Positions 17,658 to 25,397 of a stretch of DNA of 55,120 bases are shown piece after piece; within the stretch, counting starts at the first letter, position 1; each line of letters opens with the position of its first letter. Below the pieces are notes generated by a model. The model worked only from the letters and a program-made list of their open reading frames with translations, had not been told where the DNA came from and did no database searches. Location: assembly GCA_002494165.1 (NCBI GenBank), contig DLBH01000061.1, positions 1 to 55,120 of the forward strand, given 5' to 3'. The DNA comes from Lachnospiraceae bacterium UBA7026 (GTDB taxonomy: Bacteria; Bacillota; Clostridia; Lachnospirales; Lachnospiraceae). The position numbers and the translations under genes were made by a program.

Positions 17658-17747
17658 ATGAAGATGAAAAATATCCTTGTTGCCCTTTTGGGAGTTATTC
17701 TTATCGCTATTCTTTTTCTTACTGTAGTTAATGGTATGTTTTATTAA
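17658..17747 (+). CDS. Putative 29-residue single-helix membrane peptide
   Basis: A short frame encodes MKMKNILVALLGV followed by a strongly hydrophobic stretch (about residues 5-27) and a tyrosine end. A ribosome site GAGGTGAT lies seven bases before the ATG, and TATAAT occurs at 17605-17610. The composition, positive N-terminus and signals suggest a real small membrane protein. There is no homolog I can name and no neighbour link beyond lying 50 bases before the DUF4230 gene, with which it could be co-transcribed. Confidence 0.5.
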   Translation: MKMKNILVALLGVILIAILFLTVVNGMFY

Positions 17748-17797
17748 AAGCTATTATTTACACATAATAATACCTGCACATTATCCAGAGGTGTGCT

Positions 17798-18748
17798 ATG
17801 ACTGATAAAAAAAGATACAGGCCTATGCATAAAACAAAAATGAAGCTCCGTTACCTTCTGTTGGGCGCCCTGCTGGGTCTCCTTATTCTCTGGCTTATAG
17901 CTTATGCCAGAAGCGGCAGTCCCTACAGCCTGATGGAGACCATAAGCGTAAAAGAGAAGAGTGATGGCTCCTATGAGCTAAAACAGCAGAAAGTACCCTA
18001 TACGGTCAAGGTGAATTTCGGCCATGCCCTCCTCGATGAAGCCCAGCGGGAGAAAAAGCTGATTATATATTCCCAGAAGGCGACAGTCCCTTATCAGATT
18101 GAGAAAGAGGGCTTGTTTGGCTGGTCGGTCTATTCCCAGACCAAGTCCATGATTTTCCATGGGGTAGGTACTTACTCCGTCGACCTGGCCCAGATTGGGG
18201 ATAAGGATATCATTTTTGATTCCGCTTCCCAAACTTTACAGATCCATATCCCGGAGCCGGTTCTGTCGGTGGAATACCTGCCGGAAGAGACGGAATTCTT
18301 CAATACCTCCAACGGGATCCTCCGCTTCGGTGAGATGCAGCTGACGCCGGAAATGATGACAGAGCTGGAGACCCTGGCCAAAGAGAAGCTGAGAAAAAGT
18401 ATAGAGGAAGACCAGGACTACCTGGAGACGGCCAGAAAGTTCGCGGCCCTCTCTGTCAAGGAGATTTTTGAACCGGTCCTGAGAAAGCAGATTAACGCTG
18501 CCCTGGAAGAGGCCAATGACCAATTTGCCATTCCTCCTTACTATACCATCCAGGTCCTGGTGGGTGATGAGAAAGAGGAAGGAGCAGAGGGAACAGAGGG
18601 GACGATGAAGATTGAAGAGACTAAGGGATCTGAGGAATCTGAAGAGTCTATAGGATCTGAGGAGACCGGAGAAACTGCAGATAGTTCCGAAGAACCTACA
18701 GAAGATAGTGAATCCGGCAAAAGTGGCAGCAGGCAGACAACTGAATAG
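17798..18748 (+). CDS. DUF4230-type membrane-anchored protein with acidic tail
   Basis: A 316-residue protein with a basic N-terminus and one membrane helix (about residues 16-36), then an extracellular domain that matches my picture of DUF4230 (VPYTVKVNFGHALLDEAQREKKLIIYSQKA). The last ~60 residues are low-complexity acidic, rich in Glu, Ser, Gly and Thr. Function is unknown. The start has AGAGGTG upstream. It lies between the 29-residue peptide and the iron-alcohol dehydrogenase, on the same strand. Confidence 0.7.
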   Translation: MTDKKRYRPMHKTKMKLRYLLLGALLGLLILWLIAYARSGSPYSLMETISVKEKSDGSYELKQQKVPYTVKVNFGHALLDEAQREKKLIIYSQKATVPYQIEKEGLFGWSVYSQTKSMIFHGVGTYSVDLAQIGDKDIIFDSASQTLQIHIPEPVLSVEYLPEETEFFNTSNGILRFGEMQLTPEMMTELETLAKEKLRKSIEEDQDYLETARKFAALSVKEIFEPVLRKQINAALEEANDQFAIPPYYTIQVLVGDEKEEGAEGTEGTMKIEETKGSEESEESIGSEETGETADSSEEPTEDSESGKSGSRQTTE

Positions 18749-18903
18749 CAGGGCAGGATACCCCTGCTCCCATGCAATCCCGACTGTACAAATCAGGCTT
18801 ATCAAAGGTAAACCGACGAATTCTTGTCAATCCCGATGATAAGCTTTTTTGTGGGAAAAACATATGACTAATCAGTATTCCAAACGAAAGGAGAAAGATT
18901 TTT

Positions 18904-20016
18904 ATGAAATCATTTATGGTGAGACCCAAAGTTTATTTTTACGATACGGTTAAAGAGTTTGCCCGGGAATTCCATCTTGGACAAGGTGACCTGCTGATCA
19001 CCAATCAGTTTATCTATGAGCCTTTCCTTGGCGGCCTTGACCTGGACTGCCAGGTAATCTATCAGGAGAAATATGGGGCAGGAGAGCCTTCTGATGACAT
19101 GGTGGAAGCCATGTACAAAGATGTGAAGAAAGATTACTGCCGTGTCATTGCCATGGGCGGGGGCACAGTCATCGATATCGCCAAATTATTTGCTCTTAAA
19201 AATGTATCCCCTGTCCTTGACCTTTTTGACGGGAAAACAGCCGTAGAAAAGGATAAAGAACTAATATTAATACCCACCACCTGCGGAACAGGCAGTGAGG
19301 TGACCAATGTAGCTGTCCTGGCCCTCAACAGCCGGGGAACCAAAAAGGGTCTGGCCCAGGATGCCATGTACGGCGATGTCGCTGTCCTGATTCCTGAACT
19401 TGTAAAAAGCCTTCCCTTCCGTTTCTTTGCAACCAGCTCCATAGACGCCTTAATTCATGCCGTGGAATCCAGCCTTTCACCCAAGGCCAGCAGCATTACC
19501 AGGCTTTTTGGCTACAAGGCCATCGAAATGATTTTAAATGGCTATAAGATTATCGCGGCAGAGGGAGAGGATGCCAGGTATCCGCTGCTCAATGATTTCC
19601 TGACAGCCAGCCTCTATGCCGGAATATCCTTTGGAAATGCCGGCTGTGCAGCTGTCCATGCCATGAGTTATCCCATAGGCTCTGTCTTCCATGTTCCCCA
19701 TGGAGAATCCAATTATGCCATGTTTACGGGAGTACTCAACAACTATATGGAGATTAAGCAGGATGGGGAGATTGAAAAACTCAACCAGTTCATCGCTGAC
19801 ATCCTGGGCTGCCAGCTGGACCAGGTCTATGTAGAACTGGAAAAACTTCTGGACCAGATTCTACCTAAGAAAGCCCTCCATGAATATGGCATGAAGGAAG
19901 AGCAAATTGAAGAATTTGCCGATTCCGTCATCGAAAACCAGCAGCGGCTTCTAGGTAATAATTTTGTTTTCCTGGACAGAGACCGGCTGATCAAAATCTA
20001 CAGGGAGTTATTCTAA
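18904..20016 (+). CDS. 4hbD: 4-hydroxybutyrate dehydrogenase-like iron-type alcohol dehydrogenase
   Basis: A 370-residue group III (iron-dependent) alcohol dehydrogenase that follows the clostridial 4-hydroxybutyrate dehydrogenase closely from memory: FLIPTTCGTGSEVTN-like ILIPTTCGTGSEVTNV, GGGTVIDIAKLFALK for the nucleotide, metal-binding His in SSIDALIHAVE and HVPHGESN. It would reduce succinate semialdehyde to 4-hydroxybutyrate with NADH, or a related small aldehyde. It is 1.5 kb after metK on the same strand. Since the BMC locus lacks an alcohol dehydrogenase, it could serve there, but it has no encapsulation-like extension and the usual 4-hydroxybutyrate partner genes are absent from the window. 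Confidence 0.85.
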   Translation: MKSFMVRPKVYFYDTVKEFAREFHLGQGDLLITNQFIYEPFLGGLDLDCQVIYQEKYGAGEPSDDMVEAMYKDVKKDYCRVIAMGGGTVIDIAKLFALKNVSPVLDLFDGKTAVEKDKELILIPTTCGTGSEVTNVAVLALNSRGTKKGLAQDAMYGDVAVLIPELVKSLPFRFFATSSIDALIHAVESSLSPKASSITRLFGYKAIEMILNGYKIIAAEGEDARYPLLNDFLTASLYAGISFGNAGCAAVHAMSYPIGSVFHVPHGESNYAMFTGVLNNYMEIKQDGEIEKLNQFIADILGCQLDQVYVELEKLLDQILPKKALHEYGMKEEQIEEFADSVIENQQRLLGNNFVFLDRDRLIKIYRELF

Positions 20017-20023
20017 ATATTAG

Positions 20024-20064
20024 GCCCAAAAGCCGTTTTTCCGTCAGGAATTACGGCTTTTGCC
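20024..20064. terminator. Terminator after 4hbD
   Basis: GGCCCAAAAGCCGT and ACGGCTTTTGCCC form a strong stem just after the stop codon. The A/T-runs inside both arms make it potentially bidirectional. Confidence 0.75.
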
Positions 20065-20069
20065 CTGGG

Positions 20070-20297
20070 AAAAAACAGGCTGTCGTACTAAAGCGGCGAG
20101 ACTGTTTTGAGATAAAGGCAGGAATCCCTCAATGTCCAATGTGTTTGGCATTTGCTTGGTATCCGTACGGTCTGGGACGGACTGGGATCAGTCCGTCATC
20201 AGACGAACGGATGCCAACAACGGACATAACACAGGACATGAGGGTTCCTGCCTTTTTACGTGACAAAGGGCTGCCGCTTTAGTACGGCAGCCCTTTT
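20070..20297. repeat. Long nested inverted repeat, about 228 bases
   Basis: Almost the whole stretch folds back on itself. Outer arms CTGTCGTACTAAAGCGGC and GCCGCTTTAGTACGGCAG pair; the middle arms AGGCAGGAATCCCTCA and TGAGGGTTCCTGCCT pair; the inner arms TTGGTATCCGT and ACGGATGCCAA pair; the tip GGACGGACT-GGGATC-AGTCCGTC closes it. It starts after an A-run and ends with a T-run. No reading frame of note lies inside. It could be a structured RNA, a MITE-like miniature element or an oversized terminator. Confidence 0.8.
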
Positions 20298-20415
20298 TTA
20301 TTCTTATATTCAATTTAGTTCCGTAATCATCTTGTTAAATCCTCATCTGCTTCTCATCATTTTATGGCCTTGTCCGGGTGTCCCCAACCAATGCAGATTA
20401 ATAAGTAGGGTTTAA

Positions 20416-20960
20416 TTAATTTTCCGTTACTTTACCAGAGACAGGATCAAAAACCAGGCTGTAATTCTTCTCATCTTTAACGAAGGTTACCTGGTAAGTC
20501 TTACTGTCTCCAGAACCCACTTCTTTTATCTTTATGTCTTTTACTTCCCCGGGATTTGTATCAGCATACTCACAACATTTCGTGATAGCTGTTTCCATAA
20601 TATCCGCTGATTCCGCACCGGCCTGATCTTTATTCGTGATGGTCTCAGGCTCTCTTTTTCCAGCACTTCCAGGGTTTCTTTGTCAAAATTATAGAAAAAT
20701 TCCCCGTCACTGGTATTAAAGCTGACTTCATAAGAGGCGCCATCACTTGATTTCTTGATTTTCAAGTTCTCTCCGGTGGCATAATCCACAGGACAGGCCT
20801 CTTTGAGAGCATCAAAAACGGCATCCTCATCATAAGACTGACCATCAGAACTATTACTGGTAACCTTATCCGGCACTTTTTTATCCAGGATCTCCCCTGT
20901 GTGGGAGTCAAAAAGCCAGGCCGATAAACCTGTTCCCTTTAAATTTCTTTCCCGACAGAC
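20416..20960 (-). pseudogene. Broken PepSY-like protein gene
   Basis: Two minus-strand frames together encode PepSY-like repeats (LFDSHTGEILDKKV, FNFDKETLEVLEKE region and YSLVFDPVSGKVTEN), the pattern of small exported PepSY proteins. Near 20645-20650 the coding strand reads GAAAAAGAGAGCCTGAG; removing one AG pair restores a continuous frame (EKEPETITNKDQ). There is no good start either: the frame opens at a TTG with a stop shortly upstream, so the N-terminus with signal peptide seems lost. I call it a pseudogene; a sequencing error could explain the AG but not the missing start. Confidence 0.7.
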
Positions 20961-21035
20961 CTGCAATCCATGGTATAGTTAAGTTATAAAAATAAATGCT
21001 TCTAGTATTTTATAAATTTCCAATAGGAGAATGAT

Positions 21036-21298
21036 ATGCTGCAGATCAAAGAAATATCCACAGCGCAACTTACAACCCTGAACCACAGTCCCCTGGTCTT
21101 CCACGATGCCCTGGCCCTGTAAAGAAAGGAGAGACCCGCTTTCATGTTGTGAATCCGGCAGGAGAGGATTATGAACTTGCCTACACCCGCAATATGGACC
21201 TTTACACGGACCAGATCAAAGCCTTCATCATGGCTATGACCTGCGACCAGGACCTCCATCCTGATTTCCTGGACTACGATAAGGATGACAAGGGATAA
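21036..21298 (+). pseudogene. Frameshifted N-terminal part of the downstream glycosyltransferase-like gene
   Basis: An ATG at 21036 with AGGAG seven bases upstream begins MLQIKEISTAQLTTLNHSP and stops after 28 codons at 21120. In another frame, coding continues as KGETRFHVVNPAGEDYELAY up to a stop at 21296. Inserting one base near 21121 and deleting one G in AAGGG near 21292 would join both parts to the large frame that follows. So the original gene was probably about 890 codons, starting here. Either two compensating frameshifts or two sequence errors are present. Confidence 0.65.
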
Positions 21299-23705
21299 TC
21301 TGTGTCTTGAATTTCTATCCCAGTTTGACCGGGCGGAATTCGAGTGGGTAGATGAATATACAGTTACCATAGCAAGAATTATTCTTAAGTTTACAAATAT
21401 GCCTGTGGTTTTTAAGGACAAGCGGATTCTCTGGTTTATGGATGAAGAGGCAAGGCTGACGGTCACTGATCATTTTGAGGAGACCATTCCCCAGGGAACC
21501 CTGCGGGTTACCCCCAATCCGGTGGAACTTGGAAAAACCAAGCTGGACTGGTCCTATATCAGCTCTGTCATCGCCTTCCAGAATTTCTTTTTCTGGCAGG
21601 TCCTGAAGGCCGGCAAACCAGGCCCTCTCAAATATGCGGAAGTCGTTTTGACCCAGCTCACAGGCATCGGGGCCATCCTGGCCCATGTTAACGCCCTTTC
21701 CAGGGCCCTGGCCAAAAAGGGCCTGACTGCCTATTTAAGTCCCGGTTGTACCCGCTATCCGGACCGGCTGCTCAACCATTACTTTCATATCAGGACCAAG
21801 CCGGATGATGCCAGTGAAGACAACACGGCTCTTATGGATAAGTTCGTTTATTATAGTATCACCTGGTATTTCAGCCAGTTCCATCCGGACTTTGATGAGG
21901 CCATCCTGGATGAGCACTTTGCCGCCCAAATTAATGAATACGCCGACGCAGTCCTGGGCGGCAAGAGAGTTCTGGGTATCCTGGCCCGGGGAACAGACTA
22001 CAGGATCATGGATATGGGCGGGGACAAGGTCCATGCCACAGTGCCCCAGATGCTGCCCCGGATCCGGCAATGGATGGAAGAGGGCAGCTATGAGAAGATT
22101 TTCCTGACCACAGAAGACCAGGATATCCTTGACGCCATGAGAAAAGCATTTCCTGACCAGCTCCTTGCCATCGCCCAGGAGCGCCATTCCATATCAGAAT
22201 TCAAGGAGGAAGATGCCAATCTGATCTATGAACTGGAACACAAGCTCCGGTCCGGCCAGGAATATGAGGCCGCCCTGGAGGATACCACCGTCAACTATTT
22301 CTATGCCCTGTATATCCTGTCAAAATGTAATGCTTTTCTCTGTTCCGGCATGTGCAACGGCTGGGACGTGGTCAGGTCCTTCAATCACGGCCGTTTTGAG
22401 AGAGAGTACAAGTTTACCGTAGGCCTTACGGGGGACCCGGCCACAGAAGACTGGAAGGCCCTCCGGCCACTTTTTGCCGGTATTTTCGCCAGGTCTGTCT
22501 ATCCGGAGAACAAGGCCTTCTACATGACCTCCGGCTTTCAACTGGACCAGCCGGTCTCCGGCCAGGCCCTGAAAGAGGCCTGGGATAAAACCATGCAGAT
22601 CTATCCCTATTACACTAGGGCTGTGGTAAAGAGAAACCGGATCTACTATCTGGCAGACAATCCCCTGGATTTTGTAATCTCTGAGACCGATGAGATCATT
22701 GAACCGGCCACGGCCGCCGGCAATTACCACTCGGTGACCATCTGCTACAAGGGAAAAAAGCTTTATTTCTATACTGACCATGTAATTACGGACGGGACCG
22801 GCTGGAGGATGGTCCTTGAAAGTTTCTTCTACTACTATTTCTGCGCCCTGGACGGGGTAAGCTACCCCCTTCCCCAGGGAGTCAGAAGTTTGGAAGACGG
22901 TCCCGCTGCCGACCAGGAGACCGACGCCTACCTGATGGTCCCGGCCATAGACCCCCAGCAGTTTGCGGCAAAAGCATTTGGGAAAAAGGAGGTCTTTCTC
23001 TATCCGGAACTGCAATTGGACAAAAAAGACTACAAACTGGAAGACTGCGGCCATTATGTCATTGAGGTCCCCTCAGAGGAATTCATGGCCTATGCCAAAA
23101 GCATAGGCGCAAGCCCCAGTTCCCTTCTGTTCCAGCTGACTGTCCAGACCCTGCAAAGGCAGAATCCTGACAATCAGCTTCCCTTAAGGACCTTTATTCC
23201 GGTCAGTGTCCGCACTGCCATGGACAATCCGGGATCCCTGCTCCACCAGGTGGTTCACACGACCTACGACTGCGACCCTGACCTTCTGACGGACGACAGC
23301 AGGGCCGCAGACCTGAACCAGGGCTTCCGGACCCATCTGAAAGGTTTCAGCGCCAGGGAGAATCTCTCCATGATGTGCGGAGTCTACCGGGGCATCATCG
23401 AGGCCTACAAAAAGGCCATAACAGCCAATATGCTCGACAAGATCAGGGAGAATAACAGTTCGGTCAACATCAGTACTGGCGCTTCTTTTATCGGACGTCT
23501 GGCAGCGGGAGACTACGGCAGCCAGATCCATATGGAGTGTATCCGGGTTATGCCGGGCCATGACTTCCATACCTATATGCTGGAGGCGGGCCGGAACTTT
23601 TACATCTCCATGACCCTGGGTGCCAGGACAGACCGCTATGTCAGGGATATGGCTGACCATATGAGAAGCCTTGGCATGACCCATACTTGCTGGCGGGAAG
23701 TGTAG
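21285..23705 (+). CDS. Fucosyltransferase-like glycosyltransferase fused to a condensation-like acyltransferase domain
   Basis: This 806-residue frame shows two parts. Residues ~110-375 include GKRVLGILARGTDYR, KIFLTTEDQDIL and an SGMCNGWD end, resembling the NodZ/alpha-1,6-fucosyltransferase type fold. Residues ~405-806 resemble the chloramphenicol-acetyltransferase/condensation superfamily, with HVITDGTG (499-506) as the HxxxDG active-site motif. Such a fusion is unusual; a role in making or acylating a surface sugar or lipid is possible but not shown. There are no membrane helices. The true N-terminus probably lies upstream at 21036 in shifted frames. The Crp-type regulator follows after 22 bases. 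Confidence 0.7.
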   Translation: MTRDNLCLEFLSQFDRAEFEWVDEYTVTIARIILKFTNMPVVFKDKRILWFMDEEARLTVTDHFEETIPQGTLRVTPNPVELGKTKLDWSYISSVIAFQNFFFWQVLKAGKPGPLKYAEVVLTQLTGIGAILAHVNALSRALAKKGLTAYLSPGCTRYPDRLLNHYFHIRTKPDDASEDNTALMDKFVYYSITWYFSQFHPDFDEAILDEHFAAQINEYADAVLGGKRVLGILARGTDYRIMDMGGDKVHATVPQMLPRIRQWMEEGSYEKIFLTTEDQDILDAMRKAFPDQLLAIAQERHSISEFKEEDANLIYELEHKLRSGQEYEAALEDTTVNYFYALYILSKCNAFLCSGMCNGWDVVRSFNHGRFEREYKFTVGLTGDPATEDWKALRPLFAGIFARSVYPENKAFYMTSGFQLDQPVSGQALKEAWDKTMQIYPYYTRAVVKRNRIYYLADNPLDFVISETDEIIEPATAAGNYHSVTICYKGKKLYFYTDHVITDGTGWRMVLESFFYYYFCALDGVSYPLPQGVRSLEDGPAADQETDAYLMVPAIDPQQFAAKAFGKKEVFLYPELQLDKKDYKLEDCGHYVIEVPSEEFMAYAKSIGASPSSLLFQLTVQTLQRQNPDNQLPLRTFIPVSVRTAMDNPGSLLHQVVHTTYDCDPDLLTDDSRAADLNQGFRTHLKGFSARENLSMMCGVYRGIIEAYKKAITANMLDKIRENNSSVNISTGASFIGRLAAGDYGSQIHMECIRVMPGHDFHTYMLEAGRNFYISMTLGARTDRYVRDMADHMRSLGMTHTCWREV

Positions 23706-23727
23706 GATTCATTTAAAGGAGAAAATT

Positions 23728-24405
23728 ATGGAAAAGAAATTAAAATCTACGGAAAAATACCTGGCCAGGCTCCCCTTTTGGGAAGACCTGACAGAAGAAG
23801 AGAAAGCAATGGTTCTTGACCGGGCAACCATAAGGCTCTTTGAGAAAAACCAGATTATCAACAGCAGTGACGCTTCCTGTATGGGTATCGTTTATATTAT
23901 TAAGGGCGGCATACGGGTCTGCCTTCTTTCCGACGAAGGCCGGGAAATTACCCTTTACCGGCTGGGCGAAGGTGACCCCTGTGTGACCACAGCCTCCTGT
24001 GTCATCCAGCAGATCACCTTTGACACTCTGGTCTATGCCACGGAAGAGAGCAAGATGCTGGTCATTCCTTCCAACGTCTGTTCTTACCTTTCAAAGTCCA
24101 GTATGAACGTCCGTCTCTTTATCTATGAAACAGAAACCCAGCGTTTCTCCCAGGCCATCTGGGTCCTGCAGGAAATCCTGTTCAAACGCTTCGACCAGCG
24201 CCTGGCCGCTTACCTGCTCAAAGCTTCTGAAGAAAATGGCGGGCCGGACCTTAGGATGACCCAGGAGGAGATTGCCAAGGATGTGAATTCTGCCAGGGAG
24301 GTGGTGGCCAGAATGCTCCGCCATTTCTCCTCGGAGGGCTTGGTTAAGGTCAAGCGGGGCCATATCCTGATTACAGATCCTGAGGGTCTTGAAAATCTTT
24401 TATAA
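23728..24405 (+). CDS. Crp/Fnr-family transcription regulator
   Basis: A 225-residue regulator with an N-terminal cyclic-nucleotide-binding-type beta barrel (about 15-130) and a C-terminal winged helix-turn-helix (about 150-220; MTQEEIAKDVNSAREVVARMLRHF). No Fnr-type N-terminal cysteine cluster is seen; single cysteines occur at TTASCVI and elsewhere, which could be redox sensitive. AAAGGAG precedes the ATG. The gene is directly before trxA, whose promoter carries a palindrome at an activator position, so TrxA is the likely target. It may sense redox stress; that is inference. Confidence 0.9.
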   Translation: MEKKLKSTEKYLARLPFWEDLTEEEKAMVLDRATIRLFEKNQIINSSDASCMGIVYIIKGGIRVCLLSDEGREITLYRLGEGDPCVTTASCVIQQITFDTLVYATEESKMLVIPSNVCSYLSKSSMNVRLFIYETETQRFSQAIWVLQEILFKRFDQRLAAYLLKASEENGGPDLRMTQEEIAKDVNSAREVVARMLRHFSSEGLVKVKRGHILITDPEGLENLL

Positions 24406-24419
24406 ATTATTTCCACTTT

Positions 24420-24461
24420 TGTGACCCGGTCACAGAATTCGGTTCTTTTTTCCCCTATAAT
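24420..24461 (+). promoter_or_regulatory. Crp/Fnr-type operator and promoter of trxA
   Basis: TGTGAC-CCG-GTCACA (24420-24434) is a perfect six-base inverted repeat of Crp/Fnr type. TATAAT lies at 24456-24461 without a good -35. The palindrome centre at 24427 would fall about 41 bases before the expected transcription start, the class II activator position. The upstream gene encodes a Crp/Fnr protein. Confidence 0.75.
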
Positions 24462-24495
24462 ACAGTTAAAAGAACAGGAAAGAGAGGAAAATAAA

Positions 24496-24804
24496 ATGAA
24501 AGAACTTACTATTACAAAAGAGAATTTTGAAAAAGAAGTATTAAAATCCGATATACCCGTATTAATCGACTTCTGGGCAAGCTGGTGCGGCCCCTGCAGA
24601 ATGCTCGCCCCGGTAATCGCTGAGATCGCTGAGGAATACGAAGGGAAAGTAAAAGTCTGCAAGGTCAATGTGGACGAGGAGATGGAACTTGCATCCACCT
24701 TCCAGGTTTCCAGTATCCCTATGGTCGTAGTAATGAAAAATGGCAAGGTAACCAATACGTCAGTAGGATTCAGACCCAAGGCCCAGATCGTCAGCATGCT
24801 TTAA
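24496..24804 (+). CDS. trxA: Thioredoxin
   Basis: A 102-residue thioredoxin that reduces protein disulfides in the cytoplasm. It has the DFWASWCGPCRM active site and the cis-proline loop SSIPMVVV. The ATG at 24496 has GAGAGGA upstream; a longer frame begins further up but without a ribosome site. It lies 90 bases after the Crp/Fnr regulator gene and probably has its own regulated promoter in that gap. Some residues differ from E. coli thioredoxin, as is usual in clostridia. Confidence 0.95.
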   Translation: MKELTITKENFEKEVLKSDIPVLIDFWASWCGPCRMLAPVIAEIAEEYEGKVKVCKVNVDEEMELASTFQVSSIPMVVVMKNGKVTNTSVGFRPKAQIVSML

Positions 24805-24882
24805 GCGGCAAGATACAGTAAAAATTCATTCTATCAGAAATCTCAAAAGAAAAAAAATTCTATCTTCCCAGTGACAGACAGG

Positions 24883-25008
24883 CTTCCACCAGCTTTGCTG
24901 CCACAGAAATGAAAAAAACAACCCGGTAGCAGGTCTCCACCAGCCGCTGCCACAGAAATGAAAAAAATAACCCGGTAGCAGGCCTCCACCAGCCGTTGCC
25001 GGGTTTTT
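24883..25008 (+). repeat. Tandemly duplicated terminator region
   Basis: Units of 51 and 49 bases start at 24883 and 24934, and a third partial unit at 24983 ends in GCCGGGTTTTT. Each full unit holds CCACAGAAATGAAAAAAA and ends AACCCGGTAGCAGG. The final copy pairs AACCCGG (24969-24975) with CCGGGTT (24999-25005) before a T-run, giving the functional terminator downstream of trxA; the earlier unit repeats only the 5' arm. Confidence 0.85.
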
Positions 25009-25050
25009 GCATTTGATGACTTGCCTGAGATATTATTGTACTTGCAAGGC

Positions 25051-25314
25051 CTCTTCAGATGATACTCTTCAGTTTTTTTCGGACAATAAATAGTCTTCAA
25101 GTTTTATCGGATGATATTCTTCAAATTTTTTCCAGATGATATTTTTCAAATATTATTATTCAGATGCTGTTCCTCAGATGTTATTTTTCAGATGCTGTTC
25201 TTCAGATATTATTCTTCAGATGCTGTTTTTCAGACAGTATTCTTCAGATGCTGCTCTTCAGATATTATTCTTCAGATGCTGTTCTTCAGATGCCATTCCT
25301 CAGATGTTATAATG
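25051..25314. repeat. 14-bp tandem repeat array
   Basis: From 25133 to 25314 there are thirteen consecutive 14-base units, mostly CAGATGCTGTTCTT or CAGATATTATTCTT; more decayed units reach back to about 25051. An open frame runs across it only because 3 x 14 is a multiple of three. It lies directly upstream of the diaminopropionate ammonia-lyase gene and has no coding signal of its own. Confidence 0.9.
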
Positions 25315-25397
25315 ATAAAAACATACTTATGATACCATCTAATCTTAAGAGCATTAATATCGCTTAAAGATATATCCCTGAAAAAGGAGGCAAGGCC

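Noticed and set aside
22320..23054. Long minus-strand frame inside the glycosyltransferase-condensation gene
   Set aside because: It lies antisense to a well-supported coding region and shows no domain or start signal.
25111..25367. Repetitive open frames (Phe/Cys/Ser-rich, 14-residue period) across the 14-bp array
   Set aside because: The frames exist because 42 bases equals 14 codons; there is no ribosome site, and the composition is simply the repeat translated.
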